From NCBI GenBank assembly GCA_964476245.1, contig CAYYYW010000001.1, positions 46,791 to 110,790 on the forward strand: 64,000 nucleotides of DNA, given 5' to 3'. The notes under the pieces were generated by a model, which saw only the letters and a list, made by a program, of their open reading frames with translations, was not told the DNA's origin and did not search any database. The translations under genes were made by a program, and so were the position numbers. The DNA comes from CAYYYW01 sp964476245. GTDB lineage: Bacteria > Patescibacteriota > Microgenomatia > UBA1406 > HO2-37-13b. Positions 41,728-49,567 of the stretch are shown here, piece by piece. Position 1 is the stretch's first letter. Each line of letters opens with the position of its first letter.

Positions 41728-43137
41728 ATGAAAGATACAAAAATTTACAACCTAATCAAAAAGGAAGAAAAAAGGCAAAAGGAAGGAATTGAACTGATTC
41801 CTTCGGAGAATTATGCCTCGGCCAATGTGCGAAAAGTTTTATCTTCGGTTTTTGTCAATAAATATTCAGAAGGATATCCGGGAAAAAGATATTATGGTGG
41901 CAATGAAGTAGTTGATGAAATGGAACGATTGGCCCAAGAAAGGGTAAAAAAGTTATTCGGCGTTCCTTTTGCCAATGTCCAACCTTACTCTGGCTCACCG
42001 GCTAATTTAGCTGTCTATCTTGCCACTTGTCAACCCGGCGATGTCATTATGGGCCAAGCCTTAACCGCCGGCGGTCATTTAACTCACGGACACAAGGTCT
42101 CGGCAACGGGGATATTTTATAAGAGTGTACAATATAGTTTGAAAAACATCGCGGTAGGTGGCAGGTTTAGAAGGGCTCCCGACAGCGCGCAGTTAAAACG
42201 AGCACTGACGGGAAGGAAAAACATGACAGAATCTACCGCGATCGCCAATGATCTTTTTGATTACGACGAAATTCTTCGATTGGCTAAAGAATATCGACCA
42301 CGCCTCATCTGGGTTGGGGCCACCGCTTATCCTTTAAAATTCAACTATGAAAAATTTGCGAAAATCGCCGACGAAGTTGGCGCATACTTAGCCGCAGACA
42401 TTGCTCACGTGGCCGGATTGATTGCCGGCGGCGCTCATCCCTCCCCCGTTCCCCACGTCCACATTGTCACCACCACCACTCACAAAACCCTGCGGGGGCC
42501 TCGAGGAGCCTTGATTATGGTAACAAAAAAAGGGTTAATAAAAGACCCGGAGCTCGCTGAAAAAATCAACAAAGCAGTCTTCCCGGGTCTTCAAGGAGGA
42601 CCACATGATAATCAGACGGCCGCCATAGCCATGGCTTTATATGAGGCGGCGCAACCCTCATTTAAACATTACGCTCAACAAATTGTTAAAAATGCTAAAG
42701 CGTTAGCTAAGGTTTTAACCGAAGGCGAGTTATATCTCGTGGGCGGCGGCAGCGAAAACCATTTAATTTTAGTTGATCTCTCCTCTACTCACGGACCAGG
42801 AGCCGGTGTTTTTGCCCAAAAGGCTTTAGACTTTGTAGGATTAACCCTCAATAAAAACACGGTTCCCGGCGAACCATTTTCACCTTTTTATCCGTCTGGA
42901 ATTAGACTCGGGACGCCGGCGGCCACCACCAGAGGCATGAAGGAAAAAGAAATGAAATTTATCGGAGAAACAATTCTTAAAGTTTTAAATCTGATCAAAT
43001 GCTACCACCTACCCCCAAATAAGGATACTAGGAGGGAGTATATTAAGACGTTTGAAAAAAAGATGAAGATGAATGAACAAATCAAGAAATTGAGAAATGA
43101 AGTAAAGAAATTGGCGGTCAAATTCCCAATTCCCTGA
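41728..43137 (+). CDS. glyA: Serine hydroxymethyltransferase with inserted structured repeat
   Basis: 469 residues, about 50 more than the usual bacterial enzyme. PSENYASANVRKVLSSV, YSEGYPGKRYYGGNEVVDEME, NVQPYSGSPANLAVY and TTTTHKTLRGPRG (PLP-binding Lys after THK) are canonical. It interconverts serine and glycine, charging tetrahydrofolate. About residues 141-172 (GGRFRRAPDSAQLKRALTG in part) are encoded by a 95-bp family C element that splits the strand before FDYDEILRLAKEYRPRLI. The site is on the surface of the large PLP domain in known structures of the family (inference), which would explain tolerance. Confidence 0.97.
   Translation: MKDTKIYNLIKKEEKRQKEGIELIPSENYASANVRKVLSSVFVNKYSEGYPGKRYYGGNEVVDEMERLAQERVKKLFGVPFANVQPYSGSPANLAVYLATCQPGDVIMGQALTAGGHLTHGHKVSATGIFYKSVQYSLKNIAVGGRFRRAPDSAQLKRALTGRKNMTESTAIANDLFDYDEILRLAKEYRPRLIWVGATAYPLKFNYEKFAKIADEVGAYLAADIAHVAGLIAGGAHPSPVPHVHIVTTTTHKTLRGPRGALIMVTKKGLIKDPELAEKINKAVFPGLQGGPHDNQTAAIAMALYEAAQPSFKHYAQQIVKNAKALAKVLTEGELYLVGGGSENHLILVDLSSTHGPGAGVFAQKALDFVGLTLNKNTVPGEPFSPFYPSGIRLGTPAATTRGMKEKEMKFIGETILKVLNLIKCYHLPPNKDTRREYIKTFEKKMKMNEQIKKLRNEVKKLAVKFPIP
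42148..42242. repeat. Family C structured element inside glyA
   Basis: Bounded by ATCGCGGTA/TACCGCGAT, a 9-bp stem wholly different in sequence from that of the 35652 copy, around the same internal motifs. Confidence 0.88.
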
Positions 43138-43303
43138 TGATAAGTAAACCTTAATGGCAAGCTTTCTTCTCTAAACTTCGATGAATCGATTCATTGGAGT
43201 TGATCTTTCAAGAGTTTTTAGCTATTTTAACAACCCAAATCTATCAAAATGTTGTCTATAGTCCGTTGAAATTAAAACTAAGCTGCTTTATCCTTTCTCA
43301 ACA
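43138..43303. other. Intergenic with CGATGAATCGATTCATTGGAG repeat
   Basis: ATGAATCGATTCAT palindrome near 43181; two further copies at about 43768 and 43840 flank the next gene. No gene seen. Confidence 0.55.
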
Positions 43304-43744
43304 ATGCCACAAGTTTCAAAAAGATATATTCCAGAAGAAAAATTAAGAAGAATTTTTGATTTATTTTTTAATTTAATTGTCAGTCTAAAAGATAAAAGTG
43401 AGGCCAAAAATGTTTTAGCTGAATTCTTAACACCAACCGAAAAAGTCATGATTGCTAAACGCATCGCTTGTTTTTATCTTATATTTAAAAAAGTCCCCGC
43501 GTGTCAAATTGCTAATTCAATTAAATTATCAGTGTCAACCATAACTCATCTTACTTATGTTTTTGAAAATTCAAAAGAGATAAAAGATTTCTTAACAAAA
43601 AGATTAACCCGGGAGAAAATTAAAAATTTTCTTGAAGATGTCTTTGTGGAATTTTTCTATGGAATGCCAAGAAAAGGTTCTGATTGGAGATCTAATAAAA
43701 AAACCTACTTCCGGCATAAACTCCGCCGCCAACAACCTATCTAA
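43304..43744 (+). CDS. TrpR-like (YerC/YecD-type) DNA-binding protein
   Basis: 146 residues. EAKNVLAEFLTPTEKVMIAKRIACFYLIFKK followed by ACQIANSIKLSVSTITHL is the Trp-repressor-superfamily helix-turn-helix of the YerC/YecD group. The tail is basic. Targets unknown; palindromes ATGAATCGATTCAT occur on both sides of the gene and could be sites for it or simply repeats. Confidence 0.85.
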   Translation: MPQVSKRYIPEEKLRRIFDLFFNLIVSLKDKSEAKNVLAEFLTPTEKVMIAKRIACFYLIFKKVPACQIANSIKLSVSTITHLTYVFENSKEIKDFLTKRLTREKIKNFLEDVFVEFFYGMPRKGSDWRSNKKTYFRHKLRRQQPI

Positions 43745-43939
43745 TATCTCCCTCGATTAAACTCCAATCAATCGATTCATTGGAGTTTGTCCCTGTCATG
43801 TAACGTGTGCTCCTCCCTCATGACGCTAAATGTTTACGATGAATCGATTCATTGGAGATGAGGTAGAAGAAATTGTCTTGACTAACTGAAAAAACAGACT
43901 GAAGTTAATAAATTATGCATAAATAAATAATCCTTTTAG
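43745..43939. repeat. Two ATGAATCGATTCAT palindromes in an intergenic region
   Basis: Copies near 43768 and 43840, each with the right flank TGGAG. The segment also holds the upstream region of the methyltransferase gene. Confidence 0.6.
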
Positions 43940-43945
43940 TATAAT
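43940..43945 (+). promoter_or_regulatory. -10 box of the methyltransferase gene
   Basis: TATAAT 6 bases before ATG 43952. Confidence 0.5.
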
Positions 43946-43951
43946 AAAAGT

Positions 43952-44566
43952 ATGTTTGATCTTAGTGAGTTTCAGGAGTTGTCGCCCTTACCACATCGTC
44001 TTCATATAGACAGATTATCCTCTGCTACCGAAATAGCAAGTAATTTTTATCCTCATGCAGATCGTGATCTTAATCTTTATAAAGAGATGGTTCCTTGCCT
44101 TCATGATCTTCTTACAGGGTTAACACAAACAAAAAAAGAGGTTAAAGCGTTAGATGTGGGTTGTGGAACTGGCAGAGCAGCGGCCGAACTTATGGACGCT
44201 TATCCTGGTGTTGATATGAGAGGAATAACTTTAATATTTCATCCTCCAGTTGCCTCTCATAAATACTTACCTAGAAGTAGAATAAAAATATGTCATGCTG
44301 GAAAAACAGGTTTTCCTGAACGCAGTTTTGATTTTATAATCGCGGTTGGTTCGTTAGATACTAGCGACACTATATTTGAAGAAGGACGAGCGGTTCTTAG
44401 ATTAGTTAATCAAGGTGGTATTTTTATCTTGGCTCCTACCACTCATTGGTTCTTAAAACAAGAAATCGAAAAACTTAAAAATCACGCTCTTGAAAATTGG
44501 TTTTTTTACTCCCAATACACGAATGATTATGGATTGCCTAATTTTATTTTTAAGAGAAAAGATTAG
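43952..44566 (+). CDS. Class I SAM-dependent methyltransferase
   Basis: 204 residues. EVKALDVGCGTGRAAAELM is SAM motif I and FPERSFDFIIAVGSL the post-I/II region. The N-terminal cap is long (about 65 residues). The substrate cannot be told. Convergent with rplA, 31 bp between stops. Confidence 0.88.
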   Translation: MFDLSEFQELSPLPHRLHIDRLSSATEIASNFYPHADRDLNLYKEMVPCLHDLLTGLTQTKKEVKALDVGCGTGRAAAELMDAYPGVDMRGITLIFHPPVASHKYLPRSRIKICHAGKTGFPERSFDFIIAVGSLDTSDTIFEEGRAVLRLVNQGGIFILAPTTHWFLKQEIEKLKNHALENWFFYSQYTNDYGLPNFIFKRKD

Positions 44567-44597
44567 TTCTTAAAAAAACAACATCAGGGGTTTAAGG

Positions 44598-45503
44598 CTA
44601 AATTTTCTCAACATCTAACCTTATCGCAGGACTCATTGAAGATTTCAGAAAAACTGATTCGACTTTGGATTTGCCAATCGCATTAAGAAAGGCCGTGATA
44701 TTTTCCACTAAGGCTTCATCTTTAAATGAAAGTTTTCCTACTATTTGATGAATAATAGGAAATTTTGTTTCTGTTTTAAAACGGATTGAACCGGACTTAA
44801 ATTTTTTGGCCGCTTCTTCTGGTTTTTCCGAAATCGTTCCGGTTTTAGGATTAGGCATCAAGCCCTTTGGACCTAAAATCTTGGCAAATCGGACCAATTT
44901 TGGCATAAAAGAAGGATGGGTGATTAAAACATCAAACTTAAAATTGCCTTTTTCCACCTCAGCTAAAATTTTCTCGTCAACAATCGCCACCCGGATTTCT
45001 TTACCAGTGCCATGAGGTAATTTTACTTCCCCTTTTACCCCATTCTCTCTTACGTTAATGTGCAACTCAACTGTTTCGTCAAATTTAGTAAATTTAATTT
45101 TTTTAAGAAGAGCAACGGCATTTTTTAGCTCATATTGTTTGTTTTTGTCAATCTTTTTTTTGGCTTCTTGATAGTTTCTACCGCGAGAGCGTTTTTTAAT
45201 TTTTTTAGACGTGGTCTTCTTCTCACCCTCCGTAGCCTCGGCAGAGGAGGGTTTTTCCAATATCTCTTTGGCCTTGTCCATTTTCTTTAGCTCTTTCTCG
45301 GAAGCTTCAACTTGCTTCATCCTCTCGCCGCCTTTTCCTCCCACAGGCCTAATCCGCTCCCCGGTTCCAGCAACCGCTTTGACACCGGCTTTCACCTTGA
45401 TTCCTTCTCGTTTCTTTTTCTCTTCTCGCCTGACTTTTGCGTCTTTTTTTTGTTTTTTCTCAACTTCTTCCAAACCGATTAATTTTGTTCTGATTTTACC
45501 CAT
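44598..45503 (-). CDS. rplA: Ribosomal protein L1 with Lys-rich N-terminal extension
   Basis: 301 residues against about 230 usually. The canonical protein begins near residue 105 (RSRGRNYQEAKKKIDKNKQY) and contains FDETVELHINV, HGTGKEIRVAIV, GPKGLMPNPKTGTI and the C-terminal KSSMSPAIRLDVEKI. The ~100 added residues are charged and low-complexity (KKQKKDAKVRREEKKKREG), and part of them (PSSAEATEGEKK) comes from a family G palindrome at 45225-45252. L1 sits at the ribosome stalk and binds its own mRNA in many bacteria. Confidence 0.96.
   Translation of the reverse strand: MGKIRTKLIGLEEVEKKQKKDAKVRREEKKKREGIKVKAGVKAVAGTGERIRPVGGKGGERMKQVEASEKELKKMDKAKEILEKPSSAEATEGEKKTTSKKIKKRSRGRNYQEAKKKIDKNKQYELKNAVALLKKIKFTKFDETVELHINVRENGVKGEVKLPHGTGKEIRVAIVDEKILAEVEKGNFKFDVLITHPSFMPKLVRFAKILGPKGLMPNPKTGTISEKPEEAAKKFKSGSIRFKTETKFPIIHQIVGKLSFKDEALVENITAFLNAIGKSKVESVFLKSSMSPAIRLDVEKI
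45225..45252. repeat. Family G palindrome inside rplA
   Basis: ACCCTCC...GGAGGGT arms; encodes SSAEATEG. Partner at 7622-7648. Confidence 0.6.
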
Positions 45504-45509
45504 ATTTCT

Positions 45510-45636
45510 AAAATTTCTAATTTCTAATTGCTCTAATTACCCTAATCAATCCCTAAATCCCAATAAACCAATGATTAAAATTTAGGCATTGGACATTTTG
45601 GCATTGAAAATTCTTTAGGTCAATTAGGTCAATTTT
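45510..45636. repeat. Family E repeat between rplA and rplK
   Basis: CTAATTTCTAATTGCTCTAATT at one end, GGTCAATTAGGTCAATTT at the other, with CCCAATAAACCAATGA in the middle. The 3' end overlaps the last codons of rplK. Confidence 0.88.
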
Positions 45637-46054
45637 CAATCTGTATCCCCATCGACCTGGCTGTTCCCTCAATAATTTTTTTAGCCGCTTCAAGATTGTC
45701 AGTATTCAAATCCTTCACTTTGTCTTTGGCAATTTCTTCTACTTGTTTCTTTGTTAACTTGCCGGCTGATTCCAAACCCGTCTTGCCCGAGCCTTTTTTG
45801 ATGTTAAGTATTTTCTTGATCATTTCTGATACCGGAGGCAATTTGGTGATAAAACTAAAAGTGCGATCTTCAAAAATGGTAATCACCGCCGGAATCACCT
45901 GACCTTTTTGTTTAGCCGTTGCCTCATTGTACTCTTTGATAAATTCCATTATCGGCACCCCGTGTTGACCCAAAGCCGGGCCGACAGGCGGAGCAGGCGT
46001 AGCTACTCCGGCAGGTAAATTCAATTTAATGATGGTTTTTATTTTCTTAGGCAT
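45629..46054 (-). CDS. rplK: Ribosomal protein L11
   Basis: 141 residues, standard length. LNLPAGVATPAPPVGPALGQHGVPIMEFIKEYN is the N-terminal thiostrepton-region signature and DLEAAKKIIEGTARSMGI ends the 23S rRNA-binding domain. The order nusG-rplK-rplA is the conserved one. Confidence 0.98.
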   Translation of the reverse strand: MPKKIKTIIKLNLPAGVATPAPPVGPALGQHGVPIMEFIKEYNEATAKQKGQVIPAVITIFEDRTFSFITKLPPVSEMIKKILNIKKGSGKTGLESAGKLTKKQVEEIAKDKVKDLNTDNLEAAKKIIEGTARSMGIQIEN

Positions 46055-46060
46055 CTTTCA

Positions 46061-46200
46061 AATTCCTAATTTCTAATTGCTCTAATTACCCTAATCAATC
46101 CCCAAATCCCAACAAACCAATGACTAAAATTTAGGCATTGGACATTTTGGCATTGAAAATTCTTTAGGTCAATTAGAAATTAGGTTAATTAGGTCAATTT
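46061..46200. repeat. Family E repeat between rplK and nusG
   Basis: Almost identical over long stretches to the copy at 45510-45636, filling the whole gap between the two genes. Confidence 0.88.
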
Positions 46201-46789
46201 ATAATTTCGCTACTTGTAAAAAGTCGAGTTCTACTGGTGTTTCTCTACCAAATATAGAAATCAATACCTTAACTTTCCCTTTTGCTTCATCCATTGATTC
46301 AATGCTTCCGATAAAATCAGCAAACGGACCATCGGTAACTTTTACGGCCTCACCAATAGAAAACTTCGTTTTGAATTTCGGTTGTTCTTGCTCAACAAAT
46401 TTTTTGATTGCCTCAACTTCTTTTTCAGAAATTGGAGTTGGCTTATTGCCGGCGCCAACAAAACCGGTGATTCCCTGAGTTGTCCGAACCACCAACCAAG
46501 AATCGTCATTAAGAATCATCCTAACAAGAATATAGCCTGGAAAAACTTTTTCCCGAACTGTTTTTTTCTTACCTTTTCTTACTACTATAATGTCCCGCAT
46601 GGGGATCACTACGTCAAAAATTTTCTCTTTAAAACCCAATGTTTTAATCCTCTGCTCTAGCGCTTCCCTTGCTTTAGCTTCAAGCCCTGATTGGGCATGA
46701 ACGACATACCATTTGGCTTCTCCACCCGGTGGAGTTGCTGAACTTGTTGGTTGAGCAACTTCTTGTTGATTTTGTTTGCTGTCAGACAT
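46199..46789 (-). CDS. nusG: Transcription antitermination factor NusG
   Basis: 196 residues. After a ~25-residue Gln/Pro/Ser-rich leader, WYVVHAQSGLEAKAREAL opens the NGN domain, with PGYILVRMILNDDSWLVVRTTQGITGFVG, and the KOW domain carries EAVKVTDGPFADFIGSIESMDEAKGKVKVLI. It links RNA polymerase and the leading ribosome. 4 bp after secE. Confidence 0.98.
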   Translation of the reverse strand: MSDSKQNQQEVAQPTSSATPPGGEAKWYVVHAQSGLEAKAREALEQRIKTLGFKEKIFDVVIPMRDIIVVRKGKKKTVREKVFPGYILVRMILNDDSWLVVRTTQGITGFVGAGNKPTPISEKEVEAIKKFVEQEQPKFKTKFSIGEAVKVTDGPFADFIGSIESMDEAKGKVKVLISIFGRETPVELDFLQVAKL

Positions 46790-46793
46790 AAAT

Positions 46794-46982
46794 CTATTTG
46801 GTTTTTGTCAATAACTCTAATATTTTTGCCAAAGAAACATCTATTATACCTACGTATATCGCCACAATCAAGGAGATAACAAAAACTGTTGTTGTCAATC
46901 TAATTGTTTCTTTCTTGGTTGGCCAGGTGACCTTTTTCAACTCTTCCAAAACATCGGCAAAAAAATTAGGGTTTTTATTCAT
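46794..46982 (-). CDS. secE: Preprotein translocase subunit SecE
   Basis: 62 residues, the short single-helix form. FFADVLEELKKVTWPTKKETIRLTTTVFVI has the amphipathic helix and the conserved WPT, followed by one membrane span. First gene of secE-nusG-rplK-rplA. Confidence 0.97.
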   Translation of the reverse strand: MNKNPNFFADVLEELKKVTWPTKKETIRLTTTVFVISLIVAIYVGIIDVSLAKILELLTKTK

Positions 46983-46988
46983 AGAAAT

Positions 46989-46994
46989 ATTGTA
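46989..46994 (-). promoter_or_regulatory. -10 box of the secE-nusG-rplK-rplA operon
   Basis: TACAAT on the minus strand, 6 bases before the secE ATG; adjacent to and divergent from the TATAAT at 47000. Confidence 0.5.
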
Positions 46995-46999
46995 ACATA

Positions 47000-47005
47000 T
47001 ATAAT
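47000..47005 (+). promoter_or_regulatory. -10 box, leaderless
   Basis: TATAAT, 6 bases before ATG 47012. Confidence 0.5.
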
Positions 47006-47011
47006 AATTCT

Positions 47012-47644
47012 ATGTCAGTAGAAATTTTCCATTCTATCGTCTTAATCTTGACCATCGCCTTTTCTTTTTTGTTGGTCAAAACTCAATTTTACCAATACGA
47101 TTTGCAAATAACCGCTTTGATTTTTATTATCTATTTTTCGATTAAAAGAATTCTTCCAAAATTACGAATTACGAATCGCCAATTACCTTCATATCAAATC
47201 CTCGACTCTGTTATCTTTACTTTGCTTATCTTAAACATCGTTAACTCAACTGGCGCCACTAAATCACCGCTTTTTTTTCTTAATTATTTTCTCATTTTTG
47301 CTCTGTCTTTAATTCTTGAGCCAATTATTTCCATTACCGCCACCTTGACTTTGGTGATTTTTTACCTTTTTTCTCTTCCGGAAAATCAAACAATAAATGA
47401 ATTACTTCCTATTTTTTCCTTACCGTTTTTAACTCCTTTTGCTTTGTTTTTGGGTCAAGAACGTGTTAAAAATGAAAAATTAGAAGAAGACTCATTTTTA
47501 TTTCTTTCGCTGGTAATCAAAAACCATCTAAAAAACATCAAAGAGGCCGTGGATAATTTTATGGGCGATCACGAACTACATAAGATTAAAAAATCTGCCC
47601 ATAGGATGGAAAGATTAATTGAAGAGTATGAAAAATCAAATTAA
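47012..47644 (+). CDS. Polytopic membrane protein with C-terminal helical tail
   Basis: 210 residues. Five or six membrane helices (to about 155), then a cytoplasmic amphipathic region FLFLSLVIKNHLKNIKEAVDNF and IKKSAHRMERLIEEYEK, reminiscent of the membrane part and dimerisation helix of sensor kinases but with no catalytic domain. A palindrome-like TTACGAATTACGAATCG repeat codes for LRITNRQLPSY at about 51-61. Overlaps the next gene. Function unknown. Confidence 0.65.
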   Translation: MSVEIFHSIVLILTIAFSFLLVKTQFYQYDLQITALIFIIYFSIKRILPKLRITNRQLPSYQILDSVIFTLLILNIVNSTGATKSPLFFLNYFLIFALSLILEPIISITATLTLVIFYLFSLPENQTINELLPIFSLPFLTPFALFLGQERVKNEKLEEDSFLFLSLVIKNHLKNIKEAVDNFMGDHELHKIKKSAHRMERLIEEYEKSN

Positions 47645-48377
47645 AATAACATTTTTCTTTGTAATTTTTATTTTTTCATTTTTATTTTTTAATTTGAGCG
47701 ACGTGGTCGCAATTAACATGGATTCTTCCCGCTACCGTATTCAATTTGGCAACATCAATATCGCCGGCGGTAACAAAACTTCAGAAAATTACAAACTCGC
47801 CGATACCCTTGGTCAAACCGCCGCCGGAAAATTTCAGTCGGACGGTTATATTGTTAAGGCGGGTTTTCAATACATCCATTCGATCATCCCCTTTCGCTTT
47901 TCAATTTCTAATATTGATATTAATTTCGGCAGTTTAATTGCCTCAACACCAGTGACGCAAACGACTACTCTTACTGTATATTTTGGCGGCGCCGGTGAAT
48001 ACCAGGTGACCGCAATCGAAGAGGGTCCGTTAAGAACTTTAGATGATGCTAACAACATTCCTGACACCAACTGTGATGGCGGCGAGGAAGACACTTGTAA
48101 TGAAGATTGGGCAAAGCCTTGGACTTTAAATAGCGCCTATGGTTTTGGTTATCGGACTGACGGAGACGATGTTCCTCAAGCTTTTGCTACCGAATCATCT
48201 CATTTTCGCCCATTTCCCGATCGAACGTCAGCTGAGCCACCAGCAGTCGTTATGAACAGCGCCGATGTGGGTAAAAATCGTCAATCAACTTTTACTTTTA
48301 AAATTAATGTTTCACCTATCCAAACTGCCGGCACTTATCAAACGGTTATTAATTTTGTGGCCACACCGTCGTTTTAA
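47628..48377 (+). CDS. WxL-like secreted surface protein (module 1)
   Basis: 249 residues from ATG 47628 (GAAGAG upstream); TTG 47619 also fits. Signal peptide to about residue 28 (FFFVIFIFSFLFFNLSDVVA). YRIQFGNINIAGGNKTSENYKLADTLGQTAAGKF opens the mature part, a form often seen in proteins carrying a WxL-like C-terminal domain; the end QSTFTFKINVSPIQTAGTYQTVINFVATPSF (in part) matches that domain's last strands. Paired with a DUF916 protein, as WxL proteins usually are. Confidence 0.7.
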   Translation: MKNQIKITFFFVIFIFSFLFFNLSDVVAINMDSSRYRIQFGNINIAGGNKTSENYKLADTLGQTAAGKFQSDGYIVKAGFQYIHSIIPFRFSISNIDINFGSLIASTPVTQTTTLTVYFGGAGEYQVTAIEEGPLRTLDDANNIPDTNCDGGEEDTCNEDWAKPWTLNSAYGFGYRTDGDDVPQAFATESSHFRPFPDRTSAEPPAVVMNSADVGKNRQSTFTFKINVSPIQTAGTYQTVINFVATPSF

Positions 48378-48398
48378 ATTAAAAATGGAAATATAAAA

Positions 48399-49421
48399 AT
48401 GAAAAACGACAATTTAAAATTAAAAAAGACCTTTTTAATATTTTTCTTTGTGATTTATATTTTTTCACTTTTAATTTTTAATTTGAGCGAGGCGAACGCC
48501 CAACAAGTGAGCCTCACAATTTCTCCTCCTCTTCTTGAACTCTTTATCAAGCCTGGTAAATCAGTATTAATCGCTTATAACCTAGAAAACTTGGGCGATC
48601 CTGCGATTTTATCAACTAAGGTTCTCCCTTTTGTGCCGCAAGGCAACCAGGGCGGTATCAAAATTAAAGAAGAATTTGCCGGTCCTATTCGTTTTTATTT
48701 GGACAATGCTAATTTAAAATTAGATGATCCGTTTTTTTTGAAAACGAAAGACAGCCAACAACTACTTTTGCGTATCCGCGTGCCTGAAGGAACCCCAAAC
48801 GGAGATTATTATTATACCCTCTTGACCGAAACAAAACATTCAAAAGGGACAGAAGGAACCACTTCATCTTTGGCGAAAGCCACCATTGGCGCAAACATTC
48901 TTATTACGGTCACTGAAAGCGGCCAAGTTGATATCAAAGGCAAAGTGGCTTTTTTTGACGTTACTTCCCGTTATAAACTTAAACTGTTTGGGCAAATATT
49001 TAACTTTATTGAATCTACTGATAAAGTACCGGTCGTTTTAATTTTAGAAAATCAAGGTAAAAATCTCATTAAGCCGCAAGGAGAAATTGATCTTTTAGGT
49101 AATTTTGGCGAACGGGCAAAATTTGAAATTCTTCCTCAAAATATTTTGGCTGAATCACAACGATTAACACAAGCGACTCCCTCCGCAGAAATTGATTGCA
49201 ACAATAATCGTAAGGAACAGGCATGCCTGTTCCCTACATCATTGGTTCTTTCCGGCTTTTTCTTAGGTAAATATCGTCTTTCCACTTCAATCAATTTTGG
49301 CGAGGGAACACCTAATATTTTTGCTTATGTTACTTTTTATGCCATGCCATTAAAATTTATTCTTGCGATCCTATCTTCTATAACTATCGTTGTTTTTATA
49401 GTAAAAAGAGTTAGAGAATAA
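48399..49421 (+). CDS. DUF916-like (WxL-interacting) membrane-anchored protein (module 1)
   Basis: 340 residues. Signal peptide to about 35, then QVSLTISPPLLELFIKPGKSVLIAYNLENLGDPA, the opening of the DUF916 peptidoglycan-binding domain, and PEGTPNGDYYYTLLTE. A C-terminal membrane helix (about 318-336) and basic tail anchor it. In Gram-positives such proteins hold WxL complexes on the wall. A family A palindrome is read in frame at about residues 271-280 (RKEQACLFPTS). 21 bp after the WxL-like gene. Confidence 0.8.
   Translation: MKNDNLKLKKTFLIFFFVIYIFSLLIFNLSEANAQQVSLTISPPLLELFIKPGKSVLIAYNLENLGDPAILSTKVLPFVPQGNQGGIKIKEEFAGPIRFYLDNANLKLDDPFFLKTKDSQQLLLRIRVPEGTPNGDYYYTLLTETKHSKGTEGTTSSLAKATIGANILITVTESGQVDIKGKVAFFDVTSRYKLKLFGQIFNFIESTDKVPVVLILENQGKNLIKPQGEIDLLGNFGERAKFEILPQNILAESQRLTQATPSAEIDCNNNRKEQACLFPTSLVLSGFFLGKYRLSTSINFGEGTPNIFAYVTFYAMPLKFILAILSSITIVVFIVKRVRE
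49211..49238. repeat. Family A palindrome inside the first DUF916 gene
   Basis: GTAA, GGAACAGGCA/TGCCTGTTCC, CTACA; in frame. Confidence 0.85.
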
Positions 49422-49426
49422 TTAAT

Positions 49427-49567
49427 AAATTTCTAATTTCTAATTGTTCTAATTACCCTAATCAATTCCCAAATCCCAACAAACCAATAACCAAAATTAG
49501 ACATTTGACAATTAAATATTGGGAGTTCTTTAGGTCAATTAGAAATTAGGGCAATTAGGTTAATTTT
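49427..49567. repeat. Family E repeat between convergent genes
   Basis: Same structure as 46061-46200, here filling the gap between the DUF916 gene and the MBL gene; may serve as a bidirectional terminator. Confidence 0.85.
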
